Positions 26,879-36,361 of a stretch of 64,000 bases of DNA are shown piece by piece. Location: positions 7,154-71,153 of the forward strand of contig CAJTXU010000014.1 in the NCBI GenBank assembly GCA_910584125.1. The letters are read 5' to 3'. The position numbers and the translations under genes are program-made. The notes under the pieces are model-generated. The model was not told the DNA's origin. It saw nothing but the letters and a program-made list of their open reading frames with translations, and did no database searches. This DNA is from an uncultured Muribaculaceae bacterium. GTDB taxonomy: Bacteria > Bacteroidota > Bacteroidia > Bacteroidales > Muribaculaceae. Within the stretch, counting starts at the first letter, position 1. Each line of letters begins with the position of its first letter.

Positions 26879-28105
26879 TTATTTTATCTGTCGTACAAAT
26901 AAGCCCGGATCCTCAACCTTGCCGGATTTGACTTTAAACGTAGTTGCATCAAGATCTGAGCCGACTGCACCCTCTTCGTAAGCCATGAATCGATTGTCCC
27001 AAATCTTGTCTTCCACAGGAACGATCACACCGACTCGTTTATACTCGATTTTGCCGTTTTTCTCCTGCGGTTCGAGGACTTCATATTCTGACGATTTGTT
27101 GATACCCTCCTTCATGCCGATGGCGACTTTCACTTCACTTCCTTCGATTCCTTTGATAGGGGATTTGACTCTGAACTGTTCGAAGTTTCTCTGGAGATCG
27201 GCAATATTGTCGTCGATTGCGCGACAGCAAGCCTTGCGGATCATAATCTCCGGGTGTTCCTCACTGATTCCAAGGAAAGAGTTTTGAGATCCTGCGGATT
27301 CCACCTCCCCGACGTAAACAAGCTTGAACTTGTCTCGGTTGTTTTCGAACGATCTTGCTTTTGAGACGTCATGGCTGTCGGTAGAAGTATACATCTGCTC
27401 GTAGAACTGAGATGAAGTCTCATCATTCCAAACCAGCTGGTAGAGACGCGTGTGTATCTTTACTCGGAAACCCTTGAATGTCTCAGCAATATCGCCGAAA
27501 GAATCGAAGAGGTCGCTGATGCCGCTACCGAGGAAAGCTCCGGCTACCGCACCGAAAATCCTGAGACCTGTGGCTACGTTCTTGCTGCGTTTCGCGTTGT
27601 CAATGTAGTGGGCTTCATTGACGATGAGAAATGTGTTGCCTATAAGTTCCTCTCCCGCGTCCTCAAGGATTGCCTTACCGCGGGCGGACCTTGACGCGAG
27701 TTCCTTGTCAAGTTCTGTGGCATTATACAGCCCCCTTTGCTTGATAAGGTCAAGCGAACAATCACCCGAGAGGATGTCGCGGTCGAACCATTTTGCGACC
27801 ATCCTGGACGCAATCTGATTGTCGTCAATCCATTGCTGAACGCTGTCTTTGTATTCTCCTTTTTTGTCTACGTTGACTATGCGGATGCTCAGGTTATGGT
27901 CATTGTATTGAGCCGGTACCGGAATCTGGAGATATTGCTCCTGAATTCGGTCGTACATGTTCTGGTCAGTACGAGACACAAGAACGCTGTAAAGCGAACT
28001 GCGTCGGTATTGTGTATCCACTTCTTCTGCGTTTATCGCTGATGTGGAGGCCAGCATACAGGCGCAAACGGACAGCAGAATGTGTTTTTTTGAAAACGAA
28101 ATCAT
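26879..28105 (-). CDS. Exported protein of unknown function
   Basis: A 408-residue protein with a clear signal peptide (MISFSKKHILLSVCACMLAS, cut near NAEE). The mature part is charged and mixed, with a short hydrophobic glycine-rich stretch near 180-200 (IFGAVAGAFLGSGISD) that could insert in a membrane. It is the last gene of the exported-protein operon, 75 bp after the WG-repeat gene. No family recognised. Confidence 0.7.
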   Translation of the reverse strand: MISFSKKHILLSVCACMLASTSAINAEEVDTQYRRSSLYSVLVSRTDQNMYDRIQEQYLQIPVPAQYNDHNLSIRIVNVDKKGEYKDSVQQWIDDNQIASRMVAKWFDRDILSGDCSLDLIKQRGLYNATELDKELASRSARGKAILEDAGEELIGNTFLIVNEAHYIDNAKRSKNVATGLRIFGAVAGAFLGSGISDLFDSFGDIAETFKGFRVKIHTRLYQLVWNDETSSQFYEQMYTSTDSHDVSKARSFENNRDKFKLVYVGEVESAGSQNSFLGISEEHPEIMIRKACCRAIDDNIADLQRNFEQFRVKSPIKGIEGSEVKVAIGMKEGINKSSEYEVLEPQEKNGKIEYKRVGVIVPVEDKIWDNRFMAYEEGAVGSDLDATTFKVKSGKVEDPGLFVRQIK

Positions 28106-28180
28106 ATATATATGTTTTAGGCTTTCTTATCGGAAGCTTGGTATGTTTGTTATTTACAGTTGATACAGTTGGATGTGGTG

Positions 28181-29800
28181 TCAGAAGTCCCACATGTTTG
28201 AGTCAATGTTCTGATTAAGTTTGAATTTATGGCGATCGGGATGATTATAGATGTTGAATCTATATGCATCCGCTTCCGACATAGAGGCTTTGCCCGAGGA
28301 TTTGAGATATTCGAGAGCCATTGCGCAAACCTCAGGCGAGGAGAATCGTGCCGGAATCACCATAGCTCCGCCTGTATTGACCACCGCAAAGTTTTCATCG
28401 GTCTTGACTATGGAGTTCCCTTCAGCCGAGAATGGCGATACTTCGACAAAGTTCATTCCCGATACGAGGCAATCATCTCCAAGCTTAAGGCAGTTCCATT
28501 TCGAATCCTGCTGATTCTTAACCCAGACATATTGGATGTTGTCATTGGTGGCAACCATGATATCGGCCCATCTTGGCTGGGCTTTGAAATTCATTTTGTT
28601 GTCGATTACTCCCCATTTGCCCTTTGATTTGACATAACCGTTGCCATAGCAGAATGTGGTGGCATCGTCATAGACGAAGGGGCAGATTTCCTTACCTGAC
28701 AAGTCAATGAAACCGTATTTACCCTCTTTATTGCAGGCTGCAAGCGCAGAGAAATTATTGTCGAACGGCGCGACGATTCTGGAATAATCGGATGCGCCTA
28801 CATTTTTGCCTTTTGAGTCAAGCAAATTATAGGAGCCATTGTTGACCGCTATGAAGCCTTTGCCCGTAAGGGTGTGGATTTCAGTATAATCATCCGATAT
28901 CTTGTATCCGTCAAGATCGATTAGATATGCTTGTCTGTTTGACAGGCATATTTTCGCAACTCCATCGAAGAAAGGATTCACGGCGTGGTTCGGGTCTTCT
29001 TCGGTTATGGCTTTCTCTATGTCGTTCTTGAATAACTTCTGGCCTCCTTTACCATTGAAGGTCATATAATTGTACTTATTCTTCTTTTTTGCGAACTGGC
29101 ACATCGCTACGCGGTCCTGGACAGGTGCTCCCATGGCGTAGGCGACATTCTTGACCACGACATTGCCCTCGAGGTCTACGATACCGCGCTTGAACATGAC
29201 GTCAGTCCAGATATAAGGGATGTCCGAGAGGGAAAGTCTGGACATGTTTTTGGTCATTTCGGTAGCCTGTGCGCTCACGAATATGTTGCCGTCACCATAA
29301 TCGATACTGTCTGTCTTCTGGTAAAAACCGAATTCCCTGTACTTTACGGGAAGTATCATTTTGTCGTTGAGAAACAGGCCCTTCATGGAATTTTCCAGAG
29401 TCTTTCCTTTAGCGACCCAGACATAACCCTTTTCATTGATGGCTCCAATGAAGTTGAATTCGGGTTTGATCATAATCGATCCGTCCTTACGGATATATCC
29501 TTTCTTTTTTCCTTTTTTGACAAGTGCGATTCCATTGTCGTTGAACTCGTCGATTTCGTCGTATTCGATTGCGATAACTGGTTTGCCGGTCTCATCTATA
29601 TATCCCCATTTGTCGCCTTTGCAGACTTTAGCCATTCCGTTTTCAAAGAACGTGGCTTTTGTGTATTGTGGTTTGATGACCACATTTCCTGTTTCATCGG
29701 CATAGCCGAATTTCTCCTTCTCCTGGATGATGTGGAGTTCCGCCATACATAATGACGTGGCCGTCAACATGCATAGCAATGTGAGCAATTGTTTTTTCAT
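28181..29800 (-). CDS. Exported WG-repeat protein
   Basis: A 539-residue protein with signal peptide (1-20, ending CMAE). The mature part has many WG-type repeats: KFGYADETGNVVIKPQY, KWGYIDETGKPVI, KKGYIRKDGSIMIKPEF, KYGFIDLSGKEI, KWGVIDNKMNFKAQP. WG repeats probably build a beta-propeller-like binding surface; no enzyme motif is present. It sits 43 bp from the CsgG-like gene. Periplasmic or surface protein-protein contact is the likely role. Confidence 0.85.
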   Translation of the reverse strand: MKKQLLTLLCMLTATSLCMAELHIIQEKEKFGYADETGNVVIKPQYTKATFFENGMAKVCKGDKWGYIDETGKPVIAIEYDEIDEFNDNGIALVKKGKKKGYIRKDGSIMIKPEFNFIGAINEKGYVWVAKGKTLENSMKGLFLNDKMILPVKYREFGFYQKTDSIDYGDGNIFVSAQATEMTKNMSRLSLSDIPYIWTDVMFKRGIVDLEGNVVVKNVAYAMGAPVQDRVAMCQFAKKKNKYNYMTFNGKGGQKLFKNDIEKAITEEDPNHAVNPFFDGVAKICLSNRQAYLIDLDGYKISDDYTEIHTLTGKGFIAVNNGSYNLLDSKGKNVGASDYSRIVAPFDNNFSALAACNKEGKYGFIDLSGKEICPFVYDDATTFCYGNGYVKSKGKWGVIDNKMNFKAQPRWADIMVATNDNIQYVWVKNQQDSKWNCLKLGDDCLVSGMNFVEVSPFSAEGNSIVKTDENFAVVNTGGAMVIPARFSSPEVCAMALEYLKSSGKASMSEADAYRFNIYNHPDRHKFKLNQNIDSNMWDF

Positions 29801-29843
29801 ATTGAGCTTTTTATGGTGTTCTATGGATCAATCCTCGTCTGTA

Positions 29844-30785
29844 TTATCTCCAGAGGATATTGGTAGTGCTGTTTTTCTGACCGCGTCCGTAGGCAACTCC
29901 GATTTCTTTGGCGGCGTTGATCCGCTGTTTTTCCATCTGGATATTGTCCTCGTATTTTTTGTGGACTTCGAAATCATATTCGACTTTGGTCTGACGCTTG
30001 ACCTCATCGGCGAATCTGACGGATTCGGAATACGCCGAAGAGTCGGGATTGATCTGAGACAGAAGCGCGTATGCTTTTGCCGCACCTTCCGCGTTCGGAG
30101 ACAAAGCGAACTGCGCCTTGGCCTCCCTGAGGAGATTCAGTCCGTCGTAATCGATATACTGCTTGTAGTATCTCAAGGTTGCGGCCTGTGCCTGCGGATA
30201 TCCGCTGCAGCACTGCGGGATGAAAGTGCTGTAGTATAACGCCTGTTCGAAATCCTTCATAGATGCCGCCCGTTCTGCCTTGGCAAGAATAGAGGAATAG
30301 TTTCTGTCGAAATAGGCGATTGTTTTCGCTGTCGCGCTCGACACAAAGTCTTCAAAAGCCTTTGATCTTGGCGACAAGCTCTTGAGCGCATTGATATAAG
30401 CTCTTTGCTCGCTTGTGCCGACTCCCCTTAAATCGAAGGACTGGGTCGCGAACACCGCCCCTTGGGCGACATCCCCGATGGAAAGTGTAAGAGTCGTGTG
30501 GACCGCAATCTGTGGAGGGGAGCCTGCTCCTTGTTCTTTGTACAAATCTGTGAACTTTCCGGTCAGTATCATCTGCCCGTATCCCTGGTCCGCCATCACT
30601 CCGTTGCTGTTCAAGGCTCTCGTAAGACGGTCTTCAAGCATATCGGAAAGCTGTGACGGCGCATCGCCGGAATCTTCTACGGAAACCTGCATGAATAGCT
30701 CGCATCCGTTGGAATATGCGGAAGCGCCCGTAGGCAATAAAGCACAAAAAGCGCAGAGCACCAATGTATTGAATAATACCTTCAT
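29844..30785 (-). CDS. Exported CsgG/TolB-N-like protein with helical C-terminus
   Basis: A 313-residue protein with signal peptide (1-23, ending ASAY). Residues 25-140 (LFMQVSVED ... LEDRLTRALNSNGVM ... ILTGKFTDLY) follow the strand-helix order of the TolB-N/CsgG-type domain: periplasmic sensing of a peptide, then a helix leading to a variable-copy N-terminus. Residues 150-313 are helical with TPR-like spacing. The end (EIGVAYGRGQKNS) is basic. It lies 32 bp from the 325-residue gene. Homology is weak by eye. Confidence 0.55.
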   Translation of the reverse strand: MKVLFNTLVLCAFCALLPTGASAYSNGCELFMQVSVEDSGDAPSQLSDMLEDRLTRALNSNGVMADQGYGQMILTGKFTDLYKEQGAGSPPQIAVHTTLTLSIGDVAQGAVFATQSFDLRGVGTSEQRAYINALKSLSPRSKAFEDFVSSATAKTIAYFDRNYSSILAKAERAASMKDFEQALYYSTFIPQCCSGYPQAQAATLRYYKQYIDYDGLNLLREAKAQFALSPNAEGAAKAYALLSQINPDSSAYSESVRFADEVKRQTKVEYDFEVHKKYEDNIQMEKQRINAAKEIGVAYGRGQKNSTTNILWR

Positions 30786-30817
30786 GATGTCATGATTTTA
30801 TGATTGTAAGACGGATG

Positions 30818-31795
30818 TCATTTTTCACCCAGGACCAGAGTCGCGCGGCCGAGGCCGCCACCCGCTTTGATTTTGGATGTTATGTTGTAAGGTGTGCCCT
30901 GAAGGAATTTTTGCAACTTCCTTGCAAACATCCTTGCGTCCATAGGTCGGCCTTTTTCATTATATAGAGGAATCCTCACTCCTGAAAATTTCATAAAATT
31001 TTCAGAAGAATCTTCGAGTGAATATCTGTGCTCGACTGTGTTGTCGTTCATCCACCCGTCGATGATTTCGGCAAGTTCCTCGCCGCCGTATTCCTCTTCG
31101 AATGAAAGCCCGCTTCCGTTGTCGAAAACCTGCAGCTGTATGCTGACACTCCTTCCATTGGCAGCCATATCATCGAAATGACGCTGCAACTGAGATAGGA
31201 ATTGGTCCATTTTTCCTATGACCGCCTCTTCAATAAGGACTGGCACTTCGGCGGAAAAGGACGGATTCCCCGTTCCTTCGGCAGAAGCAATAGCGTCGTT
31301 GGTATAGGCGTCTACGCCTTTAAGAAGATAAGTGACTGATTTCTTGGGCCCGGTAGAGTTGATTCTCCATCCCACATTGACCATGATGTCCGCCTTCGCC
31401 CTGCGTTGAAGCCGTTCAAGGGCTGTTTCTCCTATTTCTGCCCCTGATGTTGTGCTTACGGTCATCTCATCTTCAATCTCAGCACGGTTCAGGTCTCCGA
31501 CCATTGAAGATAAATCTCGCATAGGAAATCCGCGGTCGGCCATAAGTTCGTTGAGTTTGGTGAGGACACTGACTAAATCGAAATTTTCCATGAGAGCTTT
31601 CTCATAGTCAGGAGTCGTAAGTGTGCGTCCTTGATAATTGGTTGTAGTCACGTATCCATTGGCCTTGCACCATGCAAGATCTGGGACCGCCATTATCGTC
31701 GGTTTTTTCGCTTGTCCTGACATTGACACCGGGAGGAGGGTCGTCGCCAGAAGAAGAACCATTTTTAGAGTTCTGAGTATCATCAAATTAAGCAA
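30818..31795 (-). CDS. Exported protein, possible CsgG/TolB-N-like fold
   Basis: A 325-residue protein with a signal peptide (MLRT... region, ending SMSGQ near 27). It begins its mature part KKPTIMAVPDLAWC, then FDLVSVLTKLNELMADRGF and LQRRAKADIMVNVGW, the usual order of a CsgG/DUF-type periplasmic domain that binds protein partners at the outer membrane. The C-terminal 120 residues contain FARKLQKFLQGTPYNI. It follows a 234-bp gap that has no recognisable gene or promoter. Exact family not assigned. Confidence 0.6.
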   Translation of the reverse strand: MLNLMILRTLKMVLLLATTLLPVSMSGQAKKPTIMAVPDLAWCKANGYVTTTNYQGRTLTTPDYEKALMENFDLVSVLTKLNELMADRGFPMRDLSSMVGDLNRAEIEDEMTVSTTSGAEIGETALERLQRRAKADIMVNVGWRINSTGPKKSVTYLLKGVDAYTNDAIASAEGTGNPSFSAEVPVLIEEAVIGKMDQFLSQLQRHFDDMAANGRSVSIQLQVFDNGSGLSFEEEYGGEELAEIIDGWMNDNTVEHRYSLEDSSENFMKFSGVRIPLYNEKGRPMDARMFARKLQKFLQGTPYNITSKIKAGGGLGRATLVLGEK

Positions 31796-32029
31796 ATGTT
31801 ATTAGTTTAAGATCTGATTTTTGTAGATGGATTCGCCAATCGAATACCGCGAGTTATATCGCTCGACAGTAAAAGCAAGACAAATGGCTTTATGCCTGCC
31901 CTAAAGTTTTGGGTTGGCCCTTGGACCGACCTTGAATATTATGACAATGAGGAGATGACATCCATCGCGCTCTCACATCGAAGGGTGTCGGTGCGATTTC
32001 GGCATATAGACTCGTCGCGACTTGTGCTT

Positions 32030-32524
32030 TTATTGTTTCAAGACGCCGTCATCAATTAGTCTCTGTCTGAGAGCCGCCCTGTTAACCCTTACGACCACAC
32101 CGTAATTATCCATAGAATTGTCGGCGCTTTTTTGCTGAGAGAGCCTTTTCTCGTCGCCCAGTGAAGTGAATGACTTATATATGCCACCGTCGGCGAAGAA
32201 ACGGTCGAAATAAGCCTCATACTTTTCTGCCGCATTCACTTCGTTCAGAAGCGGCTTCTTGTTGCATTCGCCCGTTCCTGAAACGATGCCTTTGAATATC
32301 ACGTCTCGTACTGCATTCTTACGGGCCTGTTCTATTGCTTGGGCCTTGTCTCTGCCTTTTCCCCAGGCTCGCAATGTCTGAGAGCCATCGAGATCAGTGC
32401 CCAGACATTGGGTCTCAAAGCTATTGTACGCATACGTCGAGTCGATGCTTTTAGGAGTCTTACATCCTGTGGCGAACATCAGCATCATTGTCGCAGTGAA
32501 AATCCAAGCAAGTTCTTTTTTCAT
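32030..32524 (-). CDS. LPP20-like lipoprotein (paralogue of 33201-33692)
   Basis: A 164-residue lipoprotein (lipobox ATGC, Cys21). The core LRAWGKGRDKAQAIEQARKN followed by AVRDVIFKGI is the helix typical of LPP20/FlgT-N-like domains, where an Ala-rich helix packs on a sheet. Its end (VVRVNRAALRQRLIDDGVL) matches the exported protein at 33201 (VVSVNKDQLRKDLEDAGVI), so the two are paralogues from one ancestral gene. Likely an outer-membrane or periplasmic structural lipoprotein. Confidence 0.7.
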   Translation of the reverse strand: MKKELAWIFTATMMLMFATGCKTPKSIDSTYAYNSFETQCLGTDLDGSQTLRAWGKGRDKAQAIEQARKNAVRDVIFKGIVSGTGECNKKPLLNEVNAAEKYEAYFDRFFADGGIYKSFTSLGDEKRLSQQKSADNSMDNYGVVVRVNRAALRQRLIDDGVLKQ

Positions 32525-32560
32525 AATTAGTCGAGTTTGGTCATGATAGTTGTTTCGTGG

Positions 32561-33145
32561 TCAGTATTCGTAGCCCAATGTCAGGCCGAGAAAAGAGGCG
32601 TATTTGTTTTTCGTGTCCACGTATTTTATATTCTGTCCCATATAAGAGATGCCCAGAAGGAACGCGGAGCGCCTTTGTCCAACACGAATGCCTATGGTTG
32701 GCCTCCAGAAGAAGCCGTCTTGTATGGCTCCGCCGATGTCAAGCGAATAGTACGGAACGACTGTCCTGTAAGTGTCGTCGATGATGTTGCCTCTGACATT
32801 GGCGTATATCGGGAAACTCCATTTGATGCTGTTGTTTCGAATATGGCTGCTGTTGAAATAAAAACGTCCTCCGAAGCCAACTCCGAACCTCAGGTATTGG
32901 CTCATCCTGTATCCACCTGTCACATTGATTTCCGTATAGGGGGAATTCCCGTCATTGATGAATAGGGAGTAACCTCCGTTAACCTGACCTGAAATCCAAA
33001 AACCGGTTTCCGACTCGTTGTAGTTTGTTAGTTCCTTGTCCTTGCCTACAGGAGGCAATATGACTCCCTCGGGAACGTTCTGTCCCCAGGCACAGGAAAT
33101 GGCCGCAAATAAAGCCACTGCAGCTGATATGATTTTCTTTCTCAT
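32561..33145 (-). CDS. Small outer-membrane beta-barrel-like protein
   Basis: A 194-residue protein with signal peptide (ending SCAWGQN near 22). The mature part alternates aromatic and glycine residues (GFWISGQVNGGYSLFIN, LRFGVGFGGRFYFN, SFLGLTLGYEY) and ends in an aromatic residue, as outer-membrane barrels do. Length suits an 8-strand barrel. Located between the two LPP20-like genes. Confidence 0.7.
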   Translation of the reverse strand: MRKKIISAAVALFAAISCAWGQNVPEGVILPPVGKDKELTNYNESETGFWISGQVNGGYSLFINDGNSPYTEINVTGGYRMSQYLRFGVGFGGRFYFNSSHIRNNSIKWSFPIYANVRGNIIDDTYRTVVPYYSLDIGGAIQDGFFWRPTIGIRVGQRRSAFLLGISYMGQNIKYVDTKNKYASFLGLTLGYEY

Positions 33146-33200
33146 TGTCGATTGAATTTGGTTGTTCTGCCGGATTTGAGATGTAGGGTCTGCAGAATTT

Positions 33201-33692
33201 TCAGAAGATGGAGTTCAGCCCCTTAATGACACCAGCGTCCTCGAGATCTTTTCTCAGCTGGTCTTTATTTACAGATACGACTGTTGTCACCTTGTACAGT
33301 TTGCCGCTTTTTGTAGTGGTCCTTGAAGTCCCTATGACGTCCGCGTAGCTCGCTGCGGCTCCTCCAGGACGGAAGAAACTTTCGAAGTAGTCGGCGTGAC
33401 TCGCTTCTGCCGACGGACTTCCTGCCAGAGGCTTCTGCGTCTGACGTGTGTTCTGATTGCTGAACCCTTTGAACAGAACTCCATGCACAGCGCATCTGCT
33501 GATGACATCGTCGGAGACATCTTTGGCTTTTTTCACTAAAACGGATACCTTGACCATGTAAGTCCCTTGGGCCGCGGTTTCTCCTGTACCTGAAATCTGA
33601 TATTCGGGGACGTTGTCTTTACTTTGGGTCTTGGCCTGACTGAATGCCATTATGGACAGCAAGGCCATCATTAATATTGCAATTCTCTTCAT
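33201..33692 (-). CDS. LPP20-like exported protein (first gene of operon)
   Basis: A 163-residue protein with a signal peptide (MKRIAILMMALLSIMAFSQA, cut before KTQ). GTYMVKVSVLVKKAKDVSDD and AVHGVLFKGF, and the end VVSVNKDQLRKDLEDAGVIK, parallel the lipoprotein at 32030, but here there is no lipobox cysteine. Both carry an F-x-x-F-F motif after a Y (YFESFFRPGG versus YFDRFFADGG). It heads the operon about 110 bp after a well-formed promoter. Confidence 0.7.
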   Translation of the reverse strand: MKRIAILMMALLSIMAFSQAKTQSKDNVPEYQISGTGETAAQGTYMVKVSVLVKKAKDVSDDVISRCAVHGVLFKGFSNQNTRQTQKPLAGSPSAEASHADYFESFFRPGGAAASYADVIGTSRTTTKSGKLYKVTTVVSVNKDQLRKDLEDAGVIKGLNSIF

Positions 33693-33802
33693 GATGAGTT
33701 AGTTTGGTATTAGTCAGTAATTTATGGATGGCTGTTTGCTTGTAAAGCCGTCTTGTCATTACTATGAAAGTTTAGCTTTTTGCTTAAATCATTAACATTT
33801 GG

Positions 33803-33834
33803 CAAAGGTAATAAATTTTATTTAACAAAACAAA
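33803..33834 (-). promoter_or_regulatory. Promoter of the exported-protein operon
   Basis: On the minus strand TTTG (33834-33831) lies 20 bp before TACCTTTG (33810-33803), a full Bacteroidota promoter. The leader to the start codon at 33692 is about 100 nt. Confidence 0.75.
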
Positions 33835-33890
33835 TTTTTAAGCGGATTAATTAGAACTTTTTCTCCTGTAAATTTTATTAGAGACACCAA

Positions 33891-33921
33891 GGCGGGGCGG
33901 ACGATGGTTGTCCGCCCCGCC
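33891..33921 (-). terminator. Terminator of the DUF3467-cysS operon
   Basis: Perfect 12-bp stem GGCGGGGCGGAC / GTCCGCCCCGCC with a 7-nt loop, 55 bp past the cysS stop; an A/T-rich stretch follows. Confidence 0.85.
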
Positions 33922-33975
33922 TGTGGGGTATTTCGCTGCTGGGTTATATCCGGCGAGCGGTGTGTTCTGTCGGGG

Positions 33976-35457
33976 TTATTTGAGGGACCACTCGACGCCG
34001 TTCTTGGTGTCCTTGACGTTGAAGCCGAGGGCGGCGAGCTTGTCGCGGATCAGGTCGGAGGTCGTCCAGTCTTTGTTGCTCTTGGCGTTGGCGCGGATCT
34101 CCATCAGCAGGTCGACGGCGCCTTCGTAGGGCTTGAGGTCGGCGCCGGCCTCTGCCGCTGCGCCGAGGCGTATGCCCAGGATCTGGCCGAGCATCGTGTC
34201 GAACGTCTCTTTGAGACGGTCGATGTCGGCCTGCGTGAGGCGGGCGTTGCCGTCGGTTGCGGAGTTGATGATCTTGGCGGCGTCGAAGAGGTGGGCGATC
34301 ACCATCGGCGTGTTGAGGTCGTCGTCGAGGGCTTCGCGGCACATCTTCAGGTAGTCGGGCACTTCGACTGTGGAGGCATCGGCCGGCTTAAGGCTTTGCA
34401 GGCGAGCGTAGGCGTCCTGCATCTTCTGCAGGGCCTTCTCGGCGGCCTGCAGGGCCTCGTTGCTGAAGTCGACCGTGCTGCGGTACTGCGCCTGGAGGAT
34501 GAAGAAGCGGATCACCATCGGGGCGTATGCCTGTGTCAGCAGCGGGTGGTCGCCGGCGAAGAATTGCTCGAGCGTGATGAAGTTGTTGTAGCTCTTGCCC
34601 ATCTTCTTGCCGGCGATGGTTATCATGTTGTTGTGCAGCCAGTAGCGCACGGCGTCATGGCCTTGCGCGGCGACGCTCTGGGCGATCTCGCACTCGTGGT
34701 GGGGGAACATGAGGTCCATGCCTCCGCCGTGGATGTCGAAGGTGTCGCCCAGATATTTGCGTCCCATTGTGGAACATTCGAGGTGCCAGCCGGGGAAGCC
34801 TTCGCTCCAGGGCGAGGGCCAGTGCATGATGTGCTCGGGGGCTGCCTTCTTCCAGAGGGCGAAGTCGAGCGGGTTGCGTTTCTCGTGCTGGCCGTCGAGC
34901 TCTCGGGTGGTGTTGAGCAGGTCGTCGATGTTTCGGCCCGAGAGCTTGCCGTATCGGTGGTCGGCGTTGTATTTGGTGACGTCGAAATATACCGATCCGC
35001 AGCTCTCGTAGGCGTAGCCTGACTCGAGTATCTTCTTTATATACTCGATCTGCTCGATGATATGGCCCGAGGCGTGGGGCTCGATCGAGGGGGGCAGCAC
35101 GTTGAGGGCTTCCATGTCGCGGTGGTAGCGGTTGAGGTAGTGCTGCACGACTTCCATCGGCTCGAGCTGTTCGAGCCGGGCTTTCTTCGCGATCTTGTCC
35201 TCGCCTTCGTCGGCGTCGTGCTCGAGATGGCCGACGTCGGTGATGTTGCGCACGTAGCGCACCTTGTAGCCGAGCCAGGTGAGGTATCTGAACAGGACGT
35301 CGAACGTGATGGCCGGGCGGGCATGGCCGAGGTGGGCGTCGCCGTAGACGGTGGGCCCGCAGACGTACATGCCGACGTGGCCCGGCTGGACGGGCGTGAA
35401 GAGCTGTTTGGTGCGGCTCAGCGTGTTGTAGAGCTCAAGCGAATGTTCTTTCATCAC
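33976..35457 (-). CDS. cysS: Cysteinyl-tRNA synthetase
   Basis: A 493-residue class I synthetase that charges tRNA-Cys with cysteine using ATP. The HIGH-type motif is in the GPTVYGDAHLGHARP segment near residue 34, following the usual YVCGPTVY; the zinc-site His-Glu are in FPHHECEIAQS; the KMSKS loop reads GKKMGKSYNN. Length is normal. It lies 15 bp after the DUF3467 gene and is followed by a strong terminator. Confidence 0.97.
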   Translation of the reverse strand: MMKEHSLELYNTLSRTKQLFTPVQPGHVGMYVCGPTVYGDAHLGHARPAITFDVLFRYLTWLGYKVRYVRNITDVGHLEHDADEGEDKIAKKARLEQLEPMEVVQHYLNRYHRDMEALNVLPPSIEPHASGHIIEQIEYIKKILESGYAYESCGSVYFDVTKYNADHRYGKLSGRNIDDLLNTTRELDGQHEKRNPLDFALWKKAAPEHIMHWPSPWSEGFPGWHLECSTMGRKYLGDTFDIHGGGMDLMFPHHECEIAQSVAAQGHDAVRYWLHNNMITIAGKKMGKSYNNFITLEQFFAGDHPLLTQAYAPMVIRFFILQAQYRSTVDFSNEALQAAEKALQKMQDAYARLQSLKPADASTVEVPDYLKMCREALDDDLNTPMVIAHLFDAAKIINSATDGNARLTQADIDRLKETFDTMLGQILGIRLGAAAEAGADLKPYEGAVDLLMEIRANAKSNKDWTTSDLIRDKLAALGFNVKDTKNGVEWSLK

Positions 35458-35472
35458 GGGGACGGGGGGTTA

Positions 35473-35766
35473 TCAGTTGTTGCCTACCTTGCCGGGACGG
35501 GGAGCGATCTCGCCAAACTGCGACTCGTATTTCTTGATGTTGTCGGTGAGGGCGAAGAGGAGCTTCTTGGCGTTCTCGGGGCTCATGATGACGCGGCTCA
35601 CCACGGGGGCCTGGGGCATGCCGGGGGCGGCGAAGATGAAGTCGATGAGGAACTCGCTCGGGTTGTGGCCGATCATCGCGAGGTTGGTATATTTGCCGTC
35701 GGCCATTTCGGGACGGAGCTGGATCTGAAGCTGGTTCTGGTTCTGATTGTTCTCAGGATTTGCCAT
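35473..35766 (-). CDS. DUF3467 family protein
   Basis: A 97-residue protein, Gln/Asn-rich at the start, then LRPEMADGKYTNLAMIGHNP, EFLIDFIFAAPG, SRVIMSPENAKKLLFAL, the full pattern of DUF3467, a small conserved protein of Bacteroidota with no known role. First gene of an operon with cysS. About 300 bp upstream (35767-36064) holds the MntA promoter on the other strand and nothing else that I can identify. Confidence 0.85.
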   Translation of the reverse strand: MANPENNQNQNQLQIQLRPEMADGKYTNLAMIGHNPSEFLIDFIFAAPGMPQAPVVSRVIMSPENAKKLLFALTDNIKKYESQFGEIAPRPGKVGNN

Positions 35767-36011
35767 TTTGATGTGAGTTTTTAAGGGTTTTGACTATTCG
35801 TTTGTTTGAATTGCTTATGAAGCATACGCGGCAAGCCACGGTTTTTGCTTTGGAATGCGAATATAGGCAAAATCCGCGAGACTGGCAAATTTTCGGCCGA
35901 CAAACTTTATGTGCCGCCGGAAAAATATAAGATAAATATAAGACTCCCTATAAGGAGCGGGTTGGCAGACCGGGCGCCTCAGGCATAAGTATGAGTTATA
36001 AGGCGGGAAAC

Positions 36012-36043
36012 TTTTGTAAATAGTGATTTTTGTATTAAATTTG
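36012..36043 (+). promoter_or_regulatory. Promoter of the MntA-HepT module
   Basis: TTTTG (36012-36016) lies 19 bp before TAAATTTG (36036-36043). The downstream ATG is at 36065; the promoter rules out an upstream start at 36023. Confidence 0.75.
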
Positions 36044-36064
36044 CAGTCGGATAAAGATGGAGAT

Positions 36065-36361
36065 ATGTGTACACGACAGCAATGCATAGACAGATTGCGG
36101 GAATCCTCACATTATATATGTGAGAATTTCGGAGTGCGGTCTTTATGTATATTCGGCTCGGTGGCGAGAGGTGACAACGGGCCGGACAGCGATGTGGATG
36201 TATGCGTCGATATGCCTGCGAGGATGAGCCTTGTGCTCGGACTGAAAGCATTTCTTGAGGAACTGTTCGGAAGTCCGGTTGACCTGATTCGCCGTCATCG
36301 GAATCTCCGGCCGTTTTTCCTGTCACGCATAGAAAAAGACGCGATATATGTCATACGATAA
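36065..36361 (+). CDS. mntA: MntA-type nucleotidyltransferase antitoxin
   Basis: A 98-residue minimal nucleotidyltransferase. FGSVARGDNGPDSDVDVCVD contains the GS-x(n)-DxD catalytic motif. In known MntA-HepT pairs MntA adds AMP to the HEPN toxin and silences it. The start at 36065 was chosen because an earlier start at 36023 would overlap the promoter. The 3' end overlaps hepT by 14 bp. Confidence 0.85.
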   Translation: MCTRQQCIDRLRESSHYICENFGVRSLCIFGSVARGDNGPDSDVDVCVDMPARMSLVLGLKAFLEELFGSPVDLIRRHRNLRPFFLSRIEKDAIYVIR

